DNA of 64,000 bases, taken from contig CM063249.1 of assembly GCA_032158295.1 (NCBI GenBank), forward strand, positions 9,687,195 to 9,751,194, in the 5' to 3' direction. Made by a program: the position numbers and the translations under genes. Below, piece by piece: positions 1 through 13,600 of the stretch. A model generated the notes under the pieces. That model was not told the origin of the DNA, did no database searches, and was given only the letters and a program-made list of their open reading frames with translations. Source of the DNA: Pycnopodia helianthoides (Eukaryota; Echinodermata; Asteroidea; Forcipulatida; Asteriidae). Each line of letters begins with the position of its first letter. Position 1 is the first letter of the stretch.

Positions 1-52
1 TAAGCCTTCGGTAGTCCTCCAGGTGGAGAAGACTGAAAAGTACAGTGTGACT

Positions 53-445
53 TTAAAGGTACACGTTGCCTTGGATCGGTCGAGTTGGTCTGTAAAAAGC
101 GTTTGTAACCGTTTGTCATAAAATGCATATGGTTAGAAAGATGTTTTAAAAGTAGAATACAATGATCCACACAAATATGCCTCAAAATTGCGCAGTTTTT
201 CCTTGAACTTTGCGTACTAACACGGTCGGCCATTTTGTGGAGTCAAAAGTTTGACTCCATAAAATGGCCGACTGTGTTAGTTCAAGATGTAAAAGAAAAA
301 ACACGCAATTTCGAGGCATATTTGTGTGGATCATTGTATTCTACTTTTAAAACATCTTTCTAACCATATGCATTTTATAACAAACGGTTTACAAACACTT
401 TTTATAGACCAACTCGGCCAATTCAAGGCAACGTGTACCTTTAAT
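53..445. mobile_element. Fold-back MITE, ~190-bp arms, TTAA flanks
   Basis: The whole element is an inverted repeat. The left end AAAGGTACACGTTGCCTTG is mirrored by CAAGGCAACGTGTACCTTT at the right end. The arms meet near GTCAAAAGTTTGAC (243-256). TTAA stands at both borders, as expected for a TTAA target-site duplication. Confidence 0.85.
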
Positions 446-895
446 TCAAGAATGTGCTCCGTTTAGCATTGATAGAACGAGCGTTGAGAAAGTCACGAAC
501 CATATATGTCAGATACGTCATAATGTCAAACTGTGGACCCCCCAAATCGGGATGATTGAATTAATCCATTCTACAGTCCGTACCTTGATTGGTAGTCACA
601 GCGCGCACGTAGGGAGACGAACTTGTATTAAGTACATTGGTGATGACCAAAATGCACACTCGAGTCTCTTTACTGTGTCAGATTGCAAATCATTGGGATT
701 GCACATTTTGGTGAGGTTTACGCTAGAAAGTTTGTTCTCACCTGTACATTGCCTTAATTAATTGGTCGTATGTCAGATCAGTACATGCGTATACTGAAAA
801 AGCCTTGCGATTGTAGGGTTATTGGCTGACCTCTTGTCATGCTTGGCGGTCTAGCTGATAAACTATGGTTTTTTTTTGTGTTAATGTTATTACAT

Positions 896-1235
896 TTAAA
901 GGCCCTGTACACTATTGGTAAGATCGAAAACACAATGTTCACAGATTCACACATAACTTACATGATTTAAAGTAAGTAATGGTAGAAAGGGTTCCTTAAA
1001 ATATTTCTGCCTAAAATGCTATCGTTTCTGAGAAACGAGTAAAACAATAGTAATTATTGCGCGCGATAATTTGAAAAAACAGAAAAACATAAGATCTCTT
1101 TTCACTATTTTCTCGTGACCTCGATGTCCAATTGAGCTCAAACTTTCACAGGTTTGTTTGTTCATGCATATGTTGAATCACACAAAATGTGGACACTGAT
1201 TTTGAGCTGTTACCAAAAGTGTACATAACCTTTAA
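896..1235 (+). mobile_element. TTAA-flanked MITE, family A
   Basis: Ends are CCTGTACACTATTGGTAA and TTACCAAAAGTGTACATAA, with TTAA at both borders. A nearly identical copy in the other orientation lies at 26286-26627. No coding capacity. Confidence 0.85.
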
Positions 1236-2215
1236 AACTCTTGCCAGGCTGCTTTATGAGCTAAAACATCTTATGTTTTGAGAGGAGTAAATTCATTTTC
1301 ATGTCTAGCTGTTGTTATACACATCAGTCAACCAACCTGTGAAAATTGCATCAAACTAAGTGGTTCTGTTAAGTGGGGGAAAAAAAAAGGAACATTGATT
1401 TATGTTGGGGATTTTGTTACTTCAAGTGTTCAAATCAATTATGGCAACCAAAATAAGTACTAGTGAATTTGTAGGTCTTCAGATGCTATTCTTATTTCTG
1501 ATGGAACTAATTCTGGAGTACTTTGGAAGATTGGTAATGTTATGATCTTTATAATCAGTCAGCATCAGGCTGAAATATTTCTGATCGTGTACTTTATGAA
1601 ACAAATCAATCTTACGAGATTGATCTCTGTAAAACAGCTGACAAGCATTTGTCAACATTAAAGGTGTTATAGTTGCACCACCTGAATTACACGTACATGC
1701 ATTCACACTTCCCCCACACCCGCAGTCAGCCATGCTAAATATTTGATGCGAAATATTTATATCATTGAATTCATTTAGCGTCATGAAACCATCTGTCTGG
1801 GTCTGGGCTATCAGCCGACTGACTAAAGAAAACACCCCTCTCAATCACTCATGCATTAAACATGGCCTTTGTGATCCGGCTGAAAGACTCGCTACTCCCC
1901 TCCGATGATACCATCTTAGATTCGTTCCTAGAGATCTGGTCTCGTCAAAGGGTCTTTTCAGAGATGCTAATCGGCGTTCTTAATTGCAGAATACATTAGA
2001 TGTTGATCCCGCTACGTTTGAAGCCGAGGCATGCCCCGGCGCTCATCCCATGTACACAGGACTGAAATAATCGACAGTGCATTACGATACATTGTGGTCG
2101 CGATAAACTAGGCTAGAGCTGGGTTTTTATCAAGGAAAATTTCCGAGGAGATGGTTTGGATGAACACTTTTTAGATCATACGGTTTTCTTAGTGGGGTGA
2201 GCTTATTCACTTGAC

Positions 2216-2582
2216 TTAAAGGTGTTATACAGGATTGGTAGAGCTGACAAAATAGTCGCAGACAGTGTTCATGTTTTGTGTGATCAACCATGAAATAGGA
2301 AACATTTGAACATTTTGTCTTAATCCGTTCAGGGGAAAATCGTGAAAAACCATGCACTATTTTCAGCAAGTGATCATGTCCTCAATTTGGGTTGGAACAA
2401 CAATTGCGTGTTTTTTTAAATAGGTTTTCAGATACAGTTTTCTCGAATATGACTTCATTTTAGAGGGAAATATTTCACAGAAAAAAACTGCTTCTAGTAT
2501 GAACTTCATAATCAGAAAGCTTTCAGACTACAATTAACCAGTGATGTTTTACATTCTTGGAAATCCTGTGTAATACCTTTAA
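2216..2582. mobile_element. TTAA-flanked MITE, family B
   Basis: Terminal inverted repeats AAAGGTGTTATACAGGATT and AATCCTGTGTAATACCTTT stand between two TTAA sites. No coding capacity. Confidence 0.75.
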
Positions 2583-3594
2583 CAGTGAGGCTTTATCCAC
2601 AGACTGTCATGTGGAATCTTGGTTTGCTTGACAGTATGATTGGATGGAGTGGTGACCTTCGGCTGGATGATGTGATTTATGAACACGTCTCACTTCATAC
2701 TTTAATTTTCCACTTAACTGCAACAAATAAAGTGACTTTCTGATGTTTTTAGTGAACTAGCAGATTTGAAGGTTTCGTGGTTTGGAGCTAAGTAAATCTT
2801 TCACTTAATCTAAACACACTCGGAATCACAATTCACTTCATCTTCGCTCTTGTCTTGGAACCAGCTCAAGATTTTAACTGATTTTTTTTCTCTTCAATCA
2901 AAGCATTAAACTGTCATTAATTTCTTGAGTATAATCTTAACAGGGTTCGAAGTCCCTGTCATGATACTTGGGTTGTTAAGAGAGACACTTAACCATTATT
3001 GCTTTGCCCTTTCAGATTGGAGATTAAGCCGCAGGTCCCCTGTGTTTTTTAATGCATGTAGAAGAACTCAGTAACACTTATCGCTAAAGGCGGGATATAC
3101 TTTTGGTAATTGTCAAAGACTAGTATCCCCACTTGGTGTATCCCAACATATACAAAGAATAACAAACCTGTGAAAGTTTGAGCTCAATTGGTTGTTTTTC
3201 TGCTGTTTCAAAAATAATTTATTCTAGCGTGAGATATGTATTCAAACATGTTGTGATTTATTATCACTAAAATATTTGTTTTTATGTCAGTGAATGCGCA
3301 CGTTTTGAAATGTCAGTGAATACCCACATTTTTTGTAACATGGAACTTCTGTGTATTGAGTTTTAAAAGAACCAAACTCTGCTAGGTATTTCAAAACATT
3401 TGTTAAAAAATCTATTATCATGAAATGTTTATTTCTGAGAGTGCTTCCGCCGCTGTCGAATCATAAATCATTAGGGTACTGTTGATGAGGCAATTTAATT
3501 ATCATCGAGTAGTTTTTGGAAATCACTTAGGTTTGTGGTTGTAGTAAGTTACGTAGCCTGTCTGAATGATGTTAGTGTTCGGTACTGTAATAAT

Positions 3595-3965
3595 ACGCAG
3601 TTCTTGTATAGCGCTTTATCACACCCTGGGGCATGTCAAAGCACTCATTATTTCTTCTACAAGGTGTGTGGAGCTATGTTTGAAATATAAGACCCATTTA
3701 TTTACATAGCACCATGTAATGGTTTACAAGGCGCTGTGGTGCAATCTGCAGCCAGCCATACCTGAAAACACCGGGGCAAACCCTTTCTCTTAATGATCAG
3801 CGTACTGGGTTCTTTAACAACACGTGGGACCTACTGGCTCTATGTCCTATCCGAAGGACAAAGCAATAATGATCAAGTGTCTTGCTTAAGGACACAAGTG
3901 TCGAGACCGGGACTCGAACCCATACTCTGCTGATCAGAAACACCAGAGCTTGAGTCCAGCTTTGC
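3595..3965 (-). repeat. tRNA-derived SINE, minus orientation
   Basis: Reverse-oriented head (GGGACTCGAACCCATACTCT, AGAGCTTGAGTCCAG) with a body containing ACAAGGCGCTGTGGTGCAAT. Same family as 43383-43805. Confidence 0.8.
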
Positions 3966-5626
3966 GGAAGTTAATGATGAAGTTAATTTTCCATTTCTTT
4001 ACAACTGAAGGATAAGAATGATTTTTTGTTTTCATTCAGTTGTATAAGCAGAAAATATTGGTTAACAGTTCTGTGCTAAGTAAGACCGGGTAGGATACCA
4101 GCCATATATGGTACATGTGACATGGTATTTTGGCTGCTAACTTTATTCTGGTAAGCACAGTCCTGTTATGCTTACCTACTTTTTGTGCTTAAAGGGTGTG
4201 TACAACATTGGTAAAATTGAAAAAAATATATATTTGTTTACAGATTTGCAAATAACTTGCATGTTATAAAGATGGTATCGTGGAAAGCTTCCCTTGAAAT
4301 AGTTTGCGAAAAAAGATTGAAATTTTTAAATATTGATTATTCTGAAAACCCCTGTAGCATCACGCAACAATTATATTTTGCTGTATTCTTTCTTGGGTAC
4401 CTATTTACTCTACACTTGAGTGCCGCAATTAGTAATGTCCAAAGTACGAGATAATGGTAGGTTATTCCAGATCCTTCACATCATTTTTTTAAATTTTCAC
4501 CAGCACATAATAATACTAAAACTTAAGGAAGGAAGGAGTGCACAATTTCTGAGGTGAAATATCTAGTAATGTCATTTTCAGTGATTGATATACACAACTG
4601 TACTTAGTCGTCCACAGAAGTTCTGTGTTCAGAGATAGAACTAATCTGATTTACCATTTAAAAAATGCACACATTGTATAACTGCCTATTGACAGGGAAT
4701 TTCTGAATTTTCCTGATTTGAACACATTCTCAACATCTACATACACCTCATGTAAAATGGATAGTATATTTGATAAGGCAAGCATTTCATATTGGCAAAT
4801 TTCACAATGTAATTATGAAAAAAATACCCACGGCTCGATGACAAAACCTGTCATTAAGTATGGGGAAAAAAAGAGCTTTATAATTAACTCTTTATGTTGA
4901 GTAATAAACTGCTTTCCTGCTTTAGAAACTCGTCAAAGTCATTATTGATTATTCAAATATTTCATTGTGCCTCGTCAGCACAGATGCCTCCAGTCACTTT
5001 CAGGAACAAAACCCGGACAGCAATTTGTCGTGTTGGTTGGGTTTTTATGACGAGAAATATTCATTTCCTTTTTCTCCAATGCATTGATAACGCCACGGTA
5101 AACTGGCCTTGATGATACTTACAGCCGTCATCGTTATTGAGTTGAGTTTAATCTCATCAACAGCGTGGACATGTCCAAGGTGAAGGATCCCGCTCACATA
5201 ATTTAGGCCGGGTCTGCATTGGTGGCTGCGGCTGCGGCTGGGCTGTTGCTAAGGGTGTTGCCAAGGGCAGCCTATGCTTTGAATGCATGATGACGCGGTC
5301 ATAGCCGCTATTTCACTGGTTCCCTGTGTGCATGGTGTGCAACAGCATACTGAGTGTCATGGTACTCACATGGGCCCGATTTTATAGTAAGCAATTTTTT
5401 GTGCCAAGTATAGCTTGCTTAAGTGTAAGGGTTTTTGTCACAGGTTAGCAAGAAAATGAGGCAGCCAGCTTGCGTGTTCACCTGGATTTGCATTGTTGCA
5501 TCATTTGTTTGCTCACAGTAAGCACCAGAAGGATAGCATGCCTTTTCGTGTGCTTGGGGTTAGCAGCACTATGAAATAAAAATCACACAGTCAGCAAAAA
5601 GCAGCTCTATGAAATTGACCTCTGTG

Positions 5627-5797
5627 CCCGATTTCATAGATCTGCCTAAGCAGAAAACTTTGCTTAACATCTATCTGCTTTAGCAAAGCGAAGCGGGGAA
5701 ACCAGTCAACATGACATAGTATTTTTGGCTGGTATTCTGGTAAGTTGTTGTGCTTAGCTGCTTTTTCTGTTGAAGCAGCTCTATGAAATTGGGCCCA
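5627..5797. mobile_element. GGGCCC-type fold-back MITE
   Basis: The termini CCCGATTTCATAGATCTGC and GCAGCTCTATGAAATTGGGC are inverted repeats. Relatives: 27370-27579, 34468-34588, 41278-41530 and 46414-46604. Confidence 0.75.
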
Positions 5798-5897
5798 CAA
5801 GTGATACTGTTATTTCCAGTCTCAGTTCGGTTACATTGTTTTAAATGGGAGATAAAACATGACGATTGCAGTGAGATGCAAGTCTGTCAGAGCCTCT

Positions 5898-6281
5898 TTA
5901 AAGGCAAAGTATACCTTTGGTTTTTGGAACCGTTCAATGGTTTTAATTCTACATAAATGTAGATAATACAATAAAACTAACCTGTGGAAATTTCAGGTGG
6001 AAAGGTGGTAGCATTTTTGAGATATCGCCGGAAATCTGGAGCGGTTATGCCCACGCAGGAAGAATAATCTGTGATTGGAATACACAATCTGAGAAACGTT
6101 TCATGCAGAAACATTTCTCAGATTGTATGGTCTTTTAATCTCTCTCTAAAATCACATTCCTTCCAAGGGAATTGTTTCTCAAAATGTAATACATTATCAA
6201 CAGCTGCAGTGCTTCTTACCAAGTAAGTTTTTATGGTCATTTACTTCTTGAGCAATTACCAAAGGTATACCCTCCCTTTAA
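5898..6281 (+). mobile_element. TTAA-flanked MITE, family C
   Basis: It begins AAAGGCAAAGTATACCTTTG and ends CCAAAGGTATACCCTCCCTT between TTAA sites. A truncated copy in reverse orientation lies at 13400-13690 (shared GATATCTCAAAAACGCTACC in reverse). Confidence 0.8.
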
Positions 6282-7124
6282 GCGAAGTTAGAGGTTGTGT
6301 CATTTGTTTTCAGTTCAGTGTGAAAAGAGATGTTACTAACAGGGATGTAAACCTTGTAAAGATAATCTGAAGCTTGAGAAAGTCACTAAATCTGGCCCTC
6401 ATGTGTCAGACTTCTGTTTGAGGTGTCCGCAGAGAATGAGGAAGACAAACTAGGTGACAAACGGCTTTAGCTCTTTAAAAGTACTGATGGTATCACTGTT
6501 TGAATTCCCAGTTTTAGGAGAAGACAGAGTTCTAATGCTTGCATACAAACCGTGACTATGTACATGGAGTAGTTGCCTCGACATGCATGTCTGAACTCTA
6601 GGGTTTTTTAATATGACTCGAGATTGATGGCCAAGCCTATGTCACAATTAGTCTTAATCAAAAAGCGCTTTCAAGTCGGGGAGAAAGATTCGGGATTCGG
6701 CATGTGAGATGTGAGACTAGGGAATCATACAAGATCTGGCGTCAATGAAAAAGGTTTTGCAGCTTTTGCAAATAGTATTTTAAGGGAAGGTAGACTATCT
6801 TTTTTTTGGTCCACTGAAAAGAAGGAAAGGAAAGAGTTTGGGTTTTGTTATACAAATTTTCACAAATCAGAAAAAAAAAGTGTGTTTCTACAAATCTGTG
6901 TGTTTCTCACAAAATCAGGGAAAAAAAGTGTGTTTCTACAAACTCTGCATGTTTGTGAAGAAATTTTATTAATAAGTTATGAGGGATAGTACTAAAGAGT
7001 ATGAGATATTATCATTGGACAGAAATACAAATGGTTCTTCACAGTTCTGTAAAACTAAAGATGTAGAACTAAATATTTAATAGATGATAATTTGCATCGG
7101 GATAAAGAATATTATTTGTTTTTC

Positions 7125-7265
7125 ACCTTTACAGCGATGTTTGTAAAGCACTGTGTACTCAGTACTTTTCGAGTCTTGTAAAAAAAAAATCCACAGGCAT
7201 GTTGCTCGGGTGGGATTGCCCACTGCTAAAATATAGGTTTCAAACTGCCTCTAGCTACCGAGCTA
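7125..7265 (-). repeat. tRNA-like dispersed repeat, degraded
   Basis: Shares CACTGTGTACTCAGTACTTT and CACAGGCATGTTGCTCGG with the copies at 32665 and 62045; the tRNA-like part is mostly lost. Confidence 0.6.
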
Positions 7266-7478
7266 AAATTTGTTATCACATTTTTGTTTAGAAAAAAAGA
7301 AAGAAAAGAAAGCAAAAAGTGTTGACAATTTTACTGAAATATAATAAATCTGCATAGTATTCCAGTAGAGATATTCAGAAACCTGGTTCCACTCAGCAGC
7401 TGTACCATGTAAGAGGTCTTGTACATATTGTTCATCTAAGTCACAATTGTACTCATGTATTTTTCTCCCTAATTACAG

Positions 7479-7601
7479 GTCAACAAAGAATGCCAGAAAC
7501 TTCGTATAGAGGTCAACGAGCAACATCAACTGTTTGAGAATACTGCCCTCGAGCGGGATATTCTACGCGAAAAAGTGGAGAAGCTCGAAGTAGACGTATC
7601 G
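7479..7601 (+). CDS. RIMBP2: RIMBP exon 1 of window (coiled coil)
   Basis: The exon has 123 nt, phase 0 to 0, between a TTACAG acceptor and a GTGAGT donor. It encodes 41 residues starting [14 protein letters not shown] and ending [10 protein letters not shown]. Charged heptads predict coiled coil, matching the N-terminal coiled-coil region of RIM-binding proteins. Translation running on past 7601 is intronic. Assignment rests on phase continuity with the next exon and on composition. Confidence 0.85.
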
Positions 7602-10600
7602 GTGAGTTGTTTATTTAATGGTAGTCTGCCGACCTACATCTCTCGCGACATCTCTTGCTGTGGCCAATGGCTGAGTTATATCAGTCATAAATGCTGTCTC
7701 TTTACAGTGAGCGGCTTCAAAATAACTCTTCAAAGCAAGCCATTTGTAATTTCATCATTGTCTTTTGAGTATTTTCCTCCTATCAACTCAACTTCGGTCC
7801 CACTACATCTCTGAGTGCAACGCCGATGCCTGGGTCACCTCCCCAAATTCCGGACATTGCCCCAAATCCGGACATGCATTTTTAGCGTTAGATTTTTCTG
7901 ATTTTTGTTTTTGCACGAAATGGATTTCCGGATTTGTCATTCTCATGCCTGCATTTTGGGACCTCTGTCTCAATCCCAAATTGGATGATGCCATTATGAG
8001 CTTACGATCATCATTTCAGCTTATTTTTATGAGCGCCAAATTTCCTAACTCTACATTGTAGGCAGTGTAAGCAATAAATGCTTATTAACATGACGTACAT
8101 TTACATACCTGTAAGCGTGGAGTCTTCTACTAAACTGGAATCTGCTACTAACTTGACGTTCTGATTATTTGCTTTTCACCTACATGTATGGTAAGCCAAG
8201 CGATTAAATTAATTTGTCATGTACGTTTTCCAGATAATAAAGCCCAGTGATTATTAAAAGCACTGGTGAGGAGGTTGGAGGTACTTAGAAAGAGAAGATG
8301 ATGTTCAGTTTAAGATGTGGGAGGAGAGCCTTAAATGGAGCCTAAGGCAGGGTATACTTTTGGTTATTGTCAAAGACGAGTATTCCTCACTTGGTGTATT
8401 CCAACGTATGCATAAAATAACAAACCTGTGAAAATTTGGGTTCAATTGGTCATCGAAGTTGCAAGATTATAATGAAAGAAAAAACACCTTTACGGCATAG
8501 AATTGTGTGCTTCCAAATGCATGAGAAAGGCTTCATGCCTGAAGCCTTTTTCAGCTTCAAATATTTTAGTGAGAAATTACCTCTTTCTCATAAACTACAT
8601 TACTTCAGAGGGAGTCGTTTCTCACAATGTTTTCTACTATGATCCAGGAGCTCCCAAAGGTTCGATTGAACCTTACTGCCAATGTACAGTAGATTGTTTT
8701 TAACTGCGTCTGTGTGCCGAGTGGTCAAGCACACTGGACTCAAGCTCTGATGTTTCTGATCAGCAGAGTGTGGGCTCGAGTCCTGGTCTTGACACTTGTG
8801 TTCTTTCTGCAAAACACTTAACCATTAATGCTTTGTCCTTGGCCAGAGGACGTAAAGCCGTAGGTCCCGTGTGTTGTGTAATACACTTTAAAGAATCCAG
8901 TCACTGATCATTAAGAGAAGGGCTGTTTTGCAGGTACGGTTGGCTGCATATTGCACCACAGCGCCTTGTAAACCATTACATGGGGCTATGTAAATAAATG
9001 GGTCTTATAATTAAAACATAGCTCCACATTCCTTCTAGAAAAAAAAGTAATAATGAGCGCTTTGAGATGCCTAAGGGGTGTGATAAAGCACTTTACAAGA
9101 ACCATGTTATATTATTATTAAAACCAAACACCAAACTGTACGTGTCCATGTTGTACAATATGTACAAGTTAATTCATAAAAAAAAGTAGTATTGTTATTA
9201 AATCAAGTGCCTTATTAGCCTAATGATCATGTGAAATAGAAATACTCGTTCTAAAAGATTGAAATGTCCAAGAGATGAGACATACTGTACATGACAAGTT
9301 GTCTCATCGAAGATCCCATCTCATTCATCAATAATTCTGATTGAGAATTTGTGAACCTCGCCGTGTGGTGGTCGTGTTTTACACCGGGGACAAACATTAG
9401 AACCCTCTGTAAATGTTATCACACCTAAGTCGATGTAAATTAATCTAATACCCATCTCACGTTCTTGCGAGAGAGCAACCCCCCCTCCCTCCACTGTCCT
9501 TTGATTCCACTATAAACATGAATTGATCAGGTTGCATCAGACGGACATGACGCAAATATTTGCCATCTTGGCCGATCGCACTTGAAGGAAATCCTTCTCC
9601 TAGCTGACGTTGGGATGTTTGTTTCATCACCTGCTTGGGCCTTGTGCTTCCTTGTTTTAGTATTATGGATATTTAAAGGGTATACCTTTGGTCATTATCC
9701 TAAGAATTAATTACCCTAAAACTTACTTGGTAAGGAACACTGGAGAGCTGCTGATATTATAAAATGTTACAAACGACTCCCTTTGAAGTAATGTAGTTTT
9801 AGAGAAAGAGGTAATCTTTCACCCAGAATTTTGATTCTGAGAAATGCTTGAGGCATCTGAAAGCAAACAGTTCTATGCAACAAGGGTGTTTTTTTCTTTC
9901 ATTATTTTCTTGCAACTTCGATGACCAATTGAGCCCAAATTTTCACAGGTTTGTCGTTTCAAGCAATGTTAGGATACACCAAGTGAGGACACTGGTCTTT
10001 GACAATTACCAAAAGTATACCCTGACTTTAATGATAACATGATGTGAGAGTCAGTCTTTGGTGCTGACATGGCAAGAACAAAACCATCTTCTTGGAATCA
10101 GTGATAGCTAAAGTCAGTTCACACTCAAAATCACTTGTCCACATGTTATCTTCCCAAATCATTTTCCCTAAAACTGGTCATCTAGAATATTAACATTTCA
10201 TGGTGAAAAATTATTTATCTTTGAATGCCTTCGCAAATCACTTCTCTTCAAATAATGTGTTCAATTTGGACGAAATTTTCTAATTTCTTTTGAGATCCGT
10301 TTCTGACCAATAGGAGTTAATTATGAGCAAGTTTGCCTTGTTAAAAATTTACCCATTTGTCTCTTGACCCTTGAAAAATGTTTGACAGATTTTTAGGCAT
10401 GAATTCAAATTGTGGAGTGATTTTGAAAATGAGCCGAAAATAGTATGAATAAAAACTAGTGTTTAGTATTCCTGTGAGATGAGACTGAGCAGACCGGAAT
10501 ATGTCTTGTGGTTTTTGTCTCTTCTTCAAATAATGAGAAGTTCCCTGGGGTTGTCTTTCAGACTTTCCTGCAGTGTGCTCAGCTACTTTGGCATTAGTCT

Positions 10601-13600
10601 ATCTATTAGACTAGCTGCCATTACGCCCTCTGGACTATCAAATTGAATTGCGTTCTAGCATGTCAACTCTGAGGACATCCATTTCAATTGATGTAGAGAC
10701 CACAGTAGTGAATGTTACACCCTCTGGACTGTGAATCGAATTGCGTCTAGTGTGTACAACCATTAAAGACACCTTGCTTAATCGAATTGCATTCTCCATC
10801 TTTCGTCCGGTGTTGTCGAAGACGATGAAAGTCCTCCAACCGACGTAATGAGACACGCCGAGTCCCGGGGGAAACAACGCAGAATTCTTCTGAAGACAAA
10901 CCCGATCGTGTCCGCTGTGTCAATTTGTTTATTTGCCTCCCAGAGCCTATTCCTATAGAGTTCTCATCTCCGTGTAGATTACTTTGGTGTTTCTGAAGGC
11001 AGACTGTTGCAGAAGGTTTAATTGGTGGCCTGATTAGATGGAATCTGCGGAGAGGTAGATCCTGGGCGCTGGAGGGGGTCTCTATTTCATCAGACGTTGC
11101 CTCTTTGAGATTTGGTTTGAATCGCAAAGAGTTTTTGATCCTCTACCCAATTACGCCTTGACCAGTGTGTCACTAAAGCATCCTTATCCAGTTTCAATCA
11201 AGTTTAAAGTCTGATCTTACCCAGTTTGAGTTGGGCTTGTCATTTTCATTCAATTTAATTCAAGTTAGGCAGCCCTTTATAAGCTTGTTGAAAGATATAA
11301 TTCAAGTGAATGAGACTTAGGTTGGATTGCAGTTGTCATACCAATCTAATATTAAAAACGTTAATAGATCCGCTTTTAAATCTTATATTATCAACGCTGC
11401 TGGACTCTCTTCAACTTGGAAGTACAAAGATGGGGTAAAATCCCCTGTGAAAGTACCGTTGGCAGTAGAGCTGACACTTTGCTTAGATTGCTTGACTCTC
11501 TTTGGCCTGCGGCAGTTGAAGGGCATTCAACAGGCTGCCAGCATTATACCTGACTGGGACCTCTGGGCGACTTACTTTACAGTCACTCAAGAAAGCTAAC
11601 TTCCAGATGTTACCTTGCTTTTAAATCACATCATGCTTTCGGGAAAAAAAGGAGCTGCCGATATTTTCTAGTCATCAAGCGTGTCATGTTTTCTGCCTGA
11701 TTGAATCAACTCCAACTCTTTTTCTTTGTCTCCTGACCAGTTATAGATCAGCACCTTCAGAGTAAGTGCAACTCTATAGCATCCTGGAAAACCTGCCAAT
11801 ATTTTCTTCACTTAAATCATGCCATCTAGAATTCTAATTCTGTTCCAGGTTGTGCCATCAAACTCCCTTGGCAATCGTCCCATTGGATTACCCATGCTGC
11901 TCATTCGCCCAATTGACATCTCTTCTCTTATTGTTCATGGCATTTTATAGATTTGAAGTTTTATTCAACATGTTACAGACTACTTAGTCTGGACATTTTC
12001 CGTTCTGGTCGCAGGGCTCATCAAATTGTGGCTTTTGACACGAATGTAGTTCTCTGGGAGACGCCTTCAGATGAGGAGAGTTGATTTTGTTGGATTAATT
12101 TTCAGATTTTAAGATTTCTGAAATTGGACAAACTCACATTGGCATGCACGAGGGGATGCTGTTGGTCATATGAACATGTATAGAGGAATTGATTCCCAAT
12201 CTCGTTAAAATTTGAATCGTTTTAACAACCCAAGTCTCAAAATAGGAAACTCGGACCTGTAGAATTATGTCAATTGATTGAGATCGCCACCTCATTCACA
12301 GAAAAACCGGTCACAAGCTCTGTGTTTCTGATCAGCTGGGTGTGGGTTCGAGTCCCAATCATGGCACTTGTTTCCTTGAGCAAGATACTTTTGCCATAGT
12401 TGCTTTGTCTTTTGGATGGGACTTGAAGCCATAGGTCTCATGTACTAGGATTGGTAGTGCACAGAACACTTATCATGGAAGAGTAGGGGTTAACTCCAGT
12501 GTTTTTGGTTCACATAGCCAGCACCCTTTTTTACAGGTTTCCTCAGACCTGCGAGCTACAGTGATTAAGTTCAATTACGAGGCATCCTTGGTTTCATTAC
12601 CAGGAATATATAGTAATAACAATAATAATAATCTTTGGTGAACTACATTATTTGCCTTGTATAAAATAACATTGCTGCTTAAAACAGGCTACATTAAAAT
12701 ACAGGATTTGCAATATAAGGTTTGTGGTTACAAGTAATTGGTAAAAAAAAAGTGGACTAAATTTGTCCCCTGATCTCTTGTGAGTTGTAGAGTATTCAGA
12801 TGACAGCTCTCTTATGTTTCTTATTGCAAAAATATCCATCAAAGAAAATCCAGCATGAGTAGGTACAATATGGCAAAAACCTTGCTCACCGACGACGGAG
12901 GATAGTGATATTTAACAGGACTCTACGATCGATTTTGTCATCCAGCCAAACGTAGCTTGTTGCTGTCTTTGGCAGTGTTTGCCTACAGGTAGTTTATTCT
13001 ACTCTAGGCTTCCTGGCAGGTATTGTGGGGTATAATTAGATCAGTAGGCTAGGGGAAAGTGAAGACCAAACGCAATCGTTGCAGTAACTTCCTCCAGGGT
13101 CTACACCTCCAAGACAATGTTACAGCTTTCATTATCACTCGTTCTGTTCCTTGACAAATGAGTATGAGCAGACACAGTGTATGTGAAGAATTAATTCAAT
13201 ATTTGCCGCTAAGTAATTTAGTTATCAAGTTGTGATTCGGTTATGACATGGTGTTTTTGCTTCTCCGTCGGCACAATATCTTTCTCTTGTGTTACTTTGT
13301 CTTAGAGAGGACCATTTTGTAGTACCAAGATTTAAACTTAATTTTAACAATTTGGTTAACAAATTTTTGGATGATACAAGTAATGATAGCGTATAACACT
13401 TTGAGAAACGATTCCCTTCCAAGGATTGTGGTTTAAGAGAAATGGATTCAAAACAATTTCAATCTGAGAAGCGTTTTAAGTATAAAACGTTTCTGAGATT
13501 GTGTATTCAAATTACAAATTACTCTTCCTGCGTGGACATAACCGCTCCAGAATTTTGATGATATCTCAAAAACGCTACCACCTTCTAGAATGAAATTTTC

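Larger units (their letters stand above)
1..7478 (+). other. Intron/upstream region before first recognised exon
   Basis: No RIMBP exon was recognised here. The stretch holds a 393-bp fold-back element, several TTAA-flanked MITEs (896-1235, 2216-2582, 5898-6281), truncated MITE copies near 3085 and 4189, a minus-oriented SINE (3595-3965), a fold-back near 5627-5797 and a tRNA-like repeat near 7125. The rest is AT-rich unique sequence. Confidence 0.7.

Noticed and set aside
7602..7814. In-frame continuation of the first exon past 7601
   Set aside because: A strong GTGAGT donor ends the exon; the downstream residues lose coiled-coil character.
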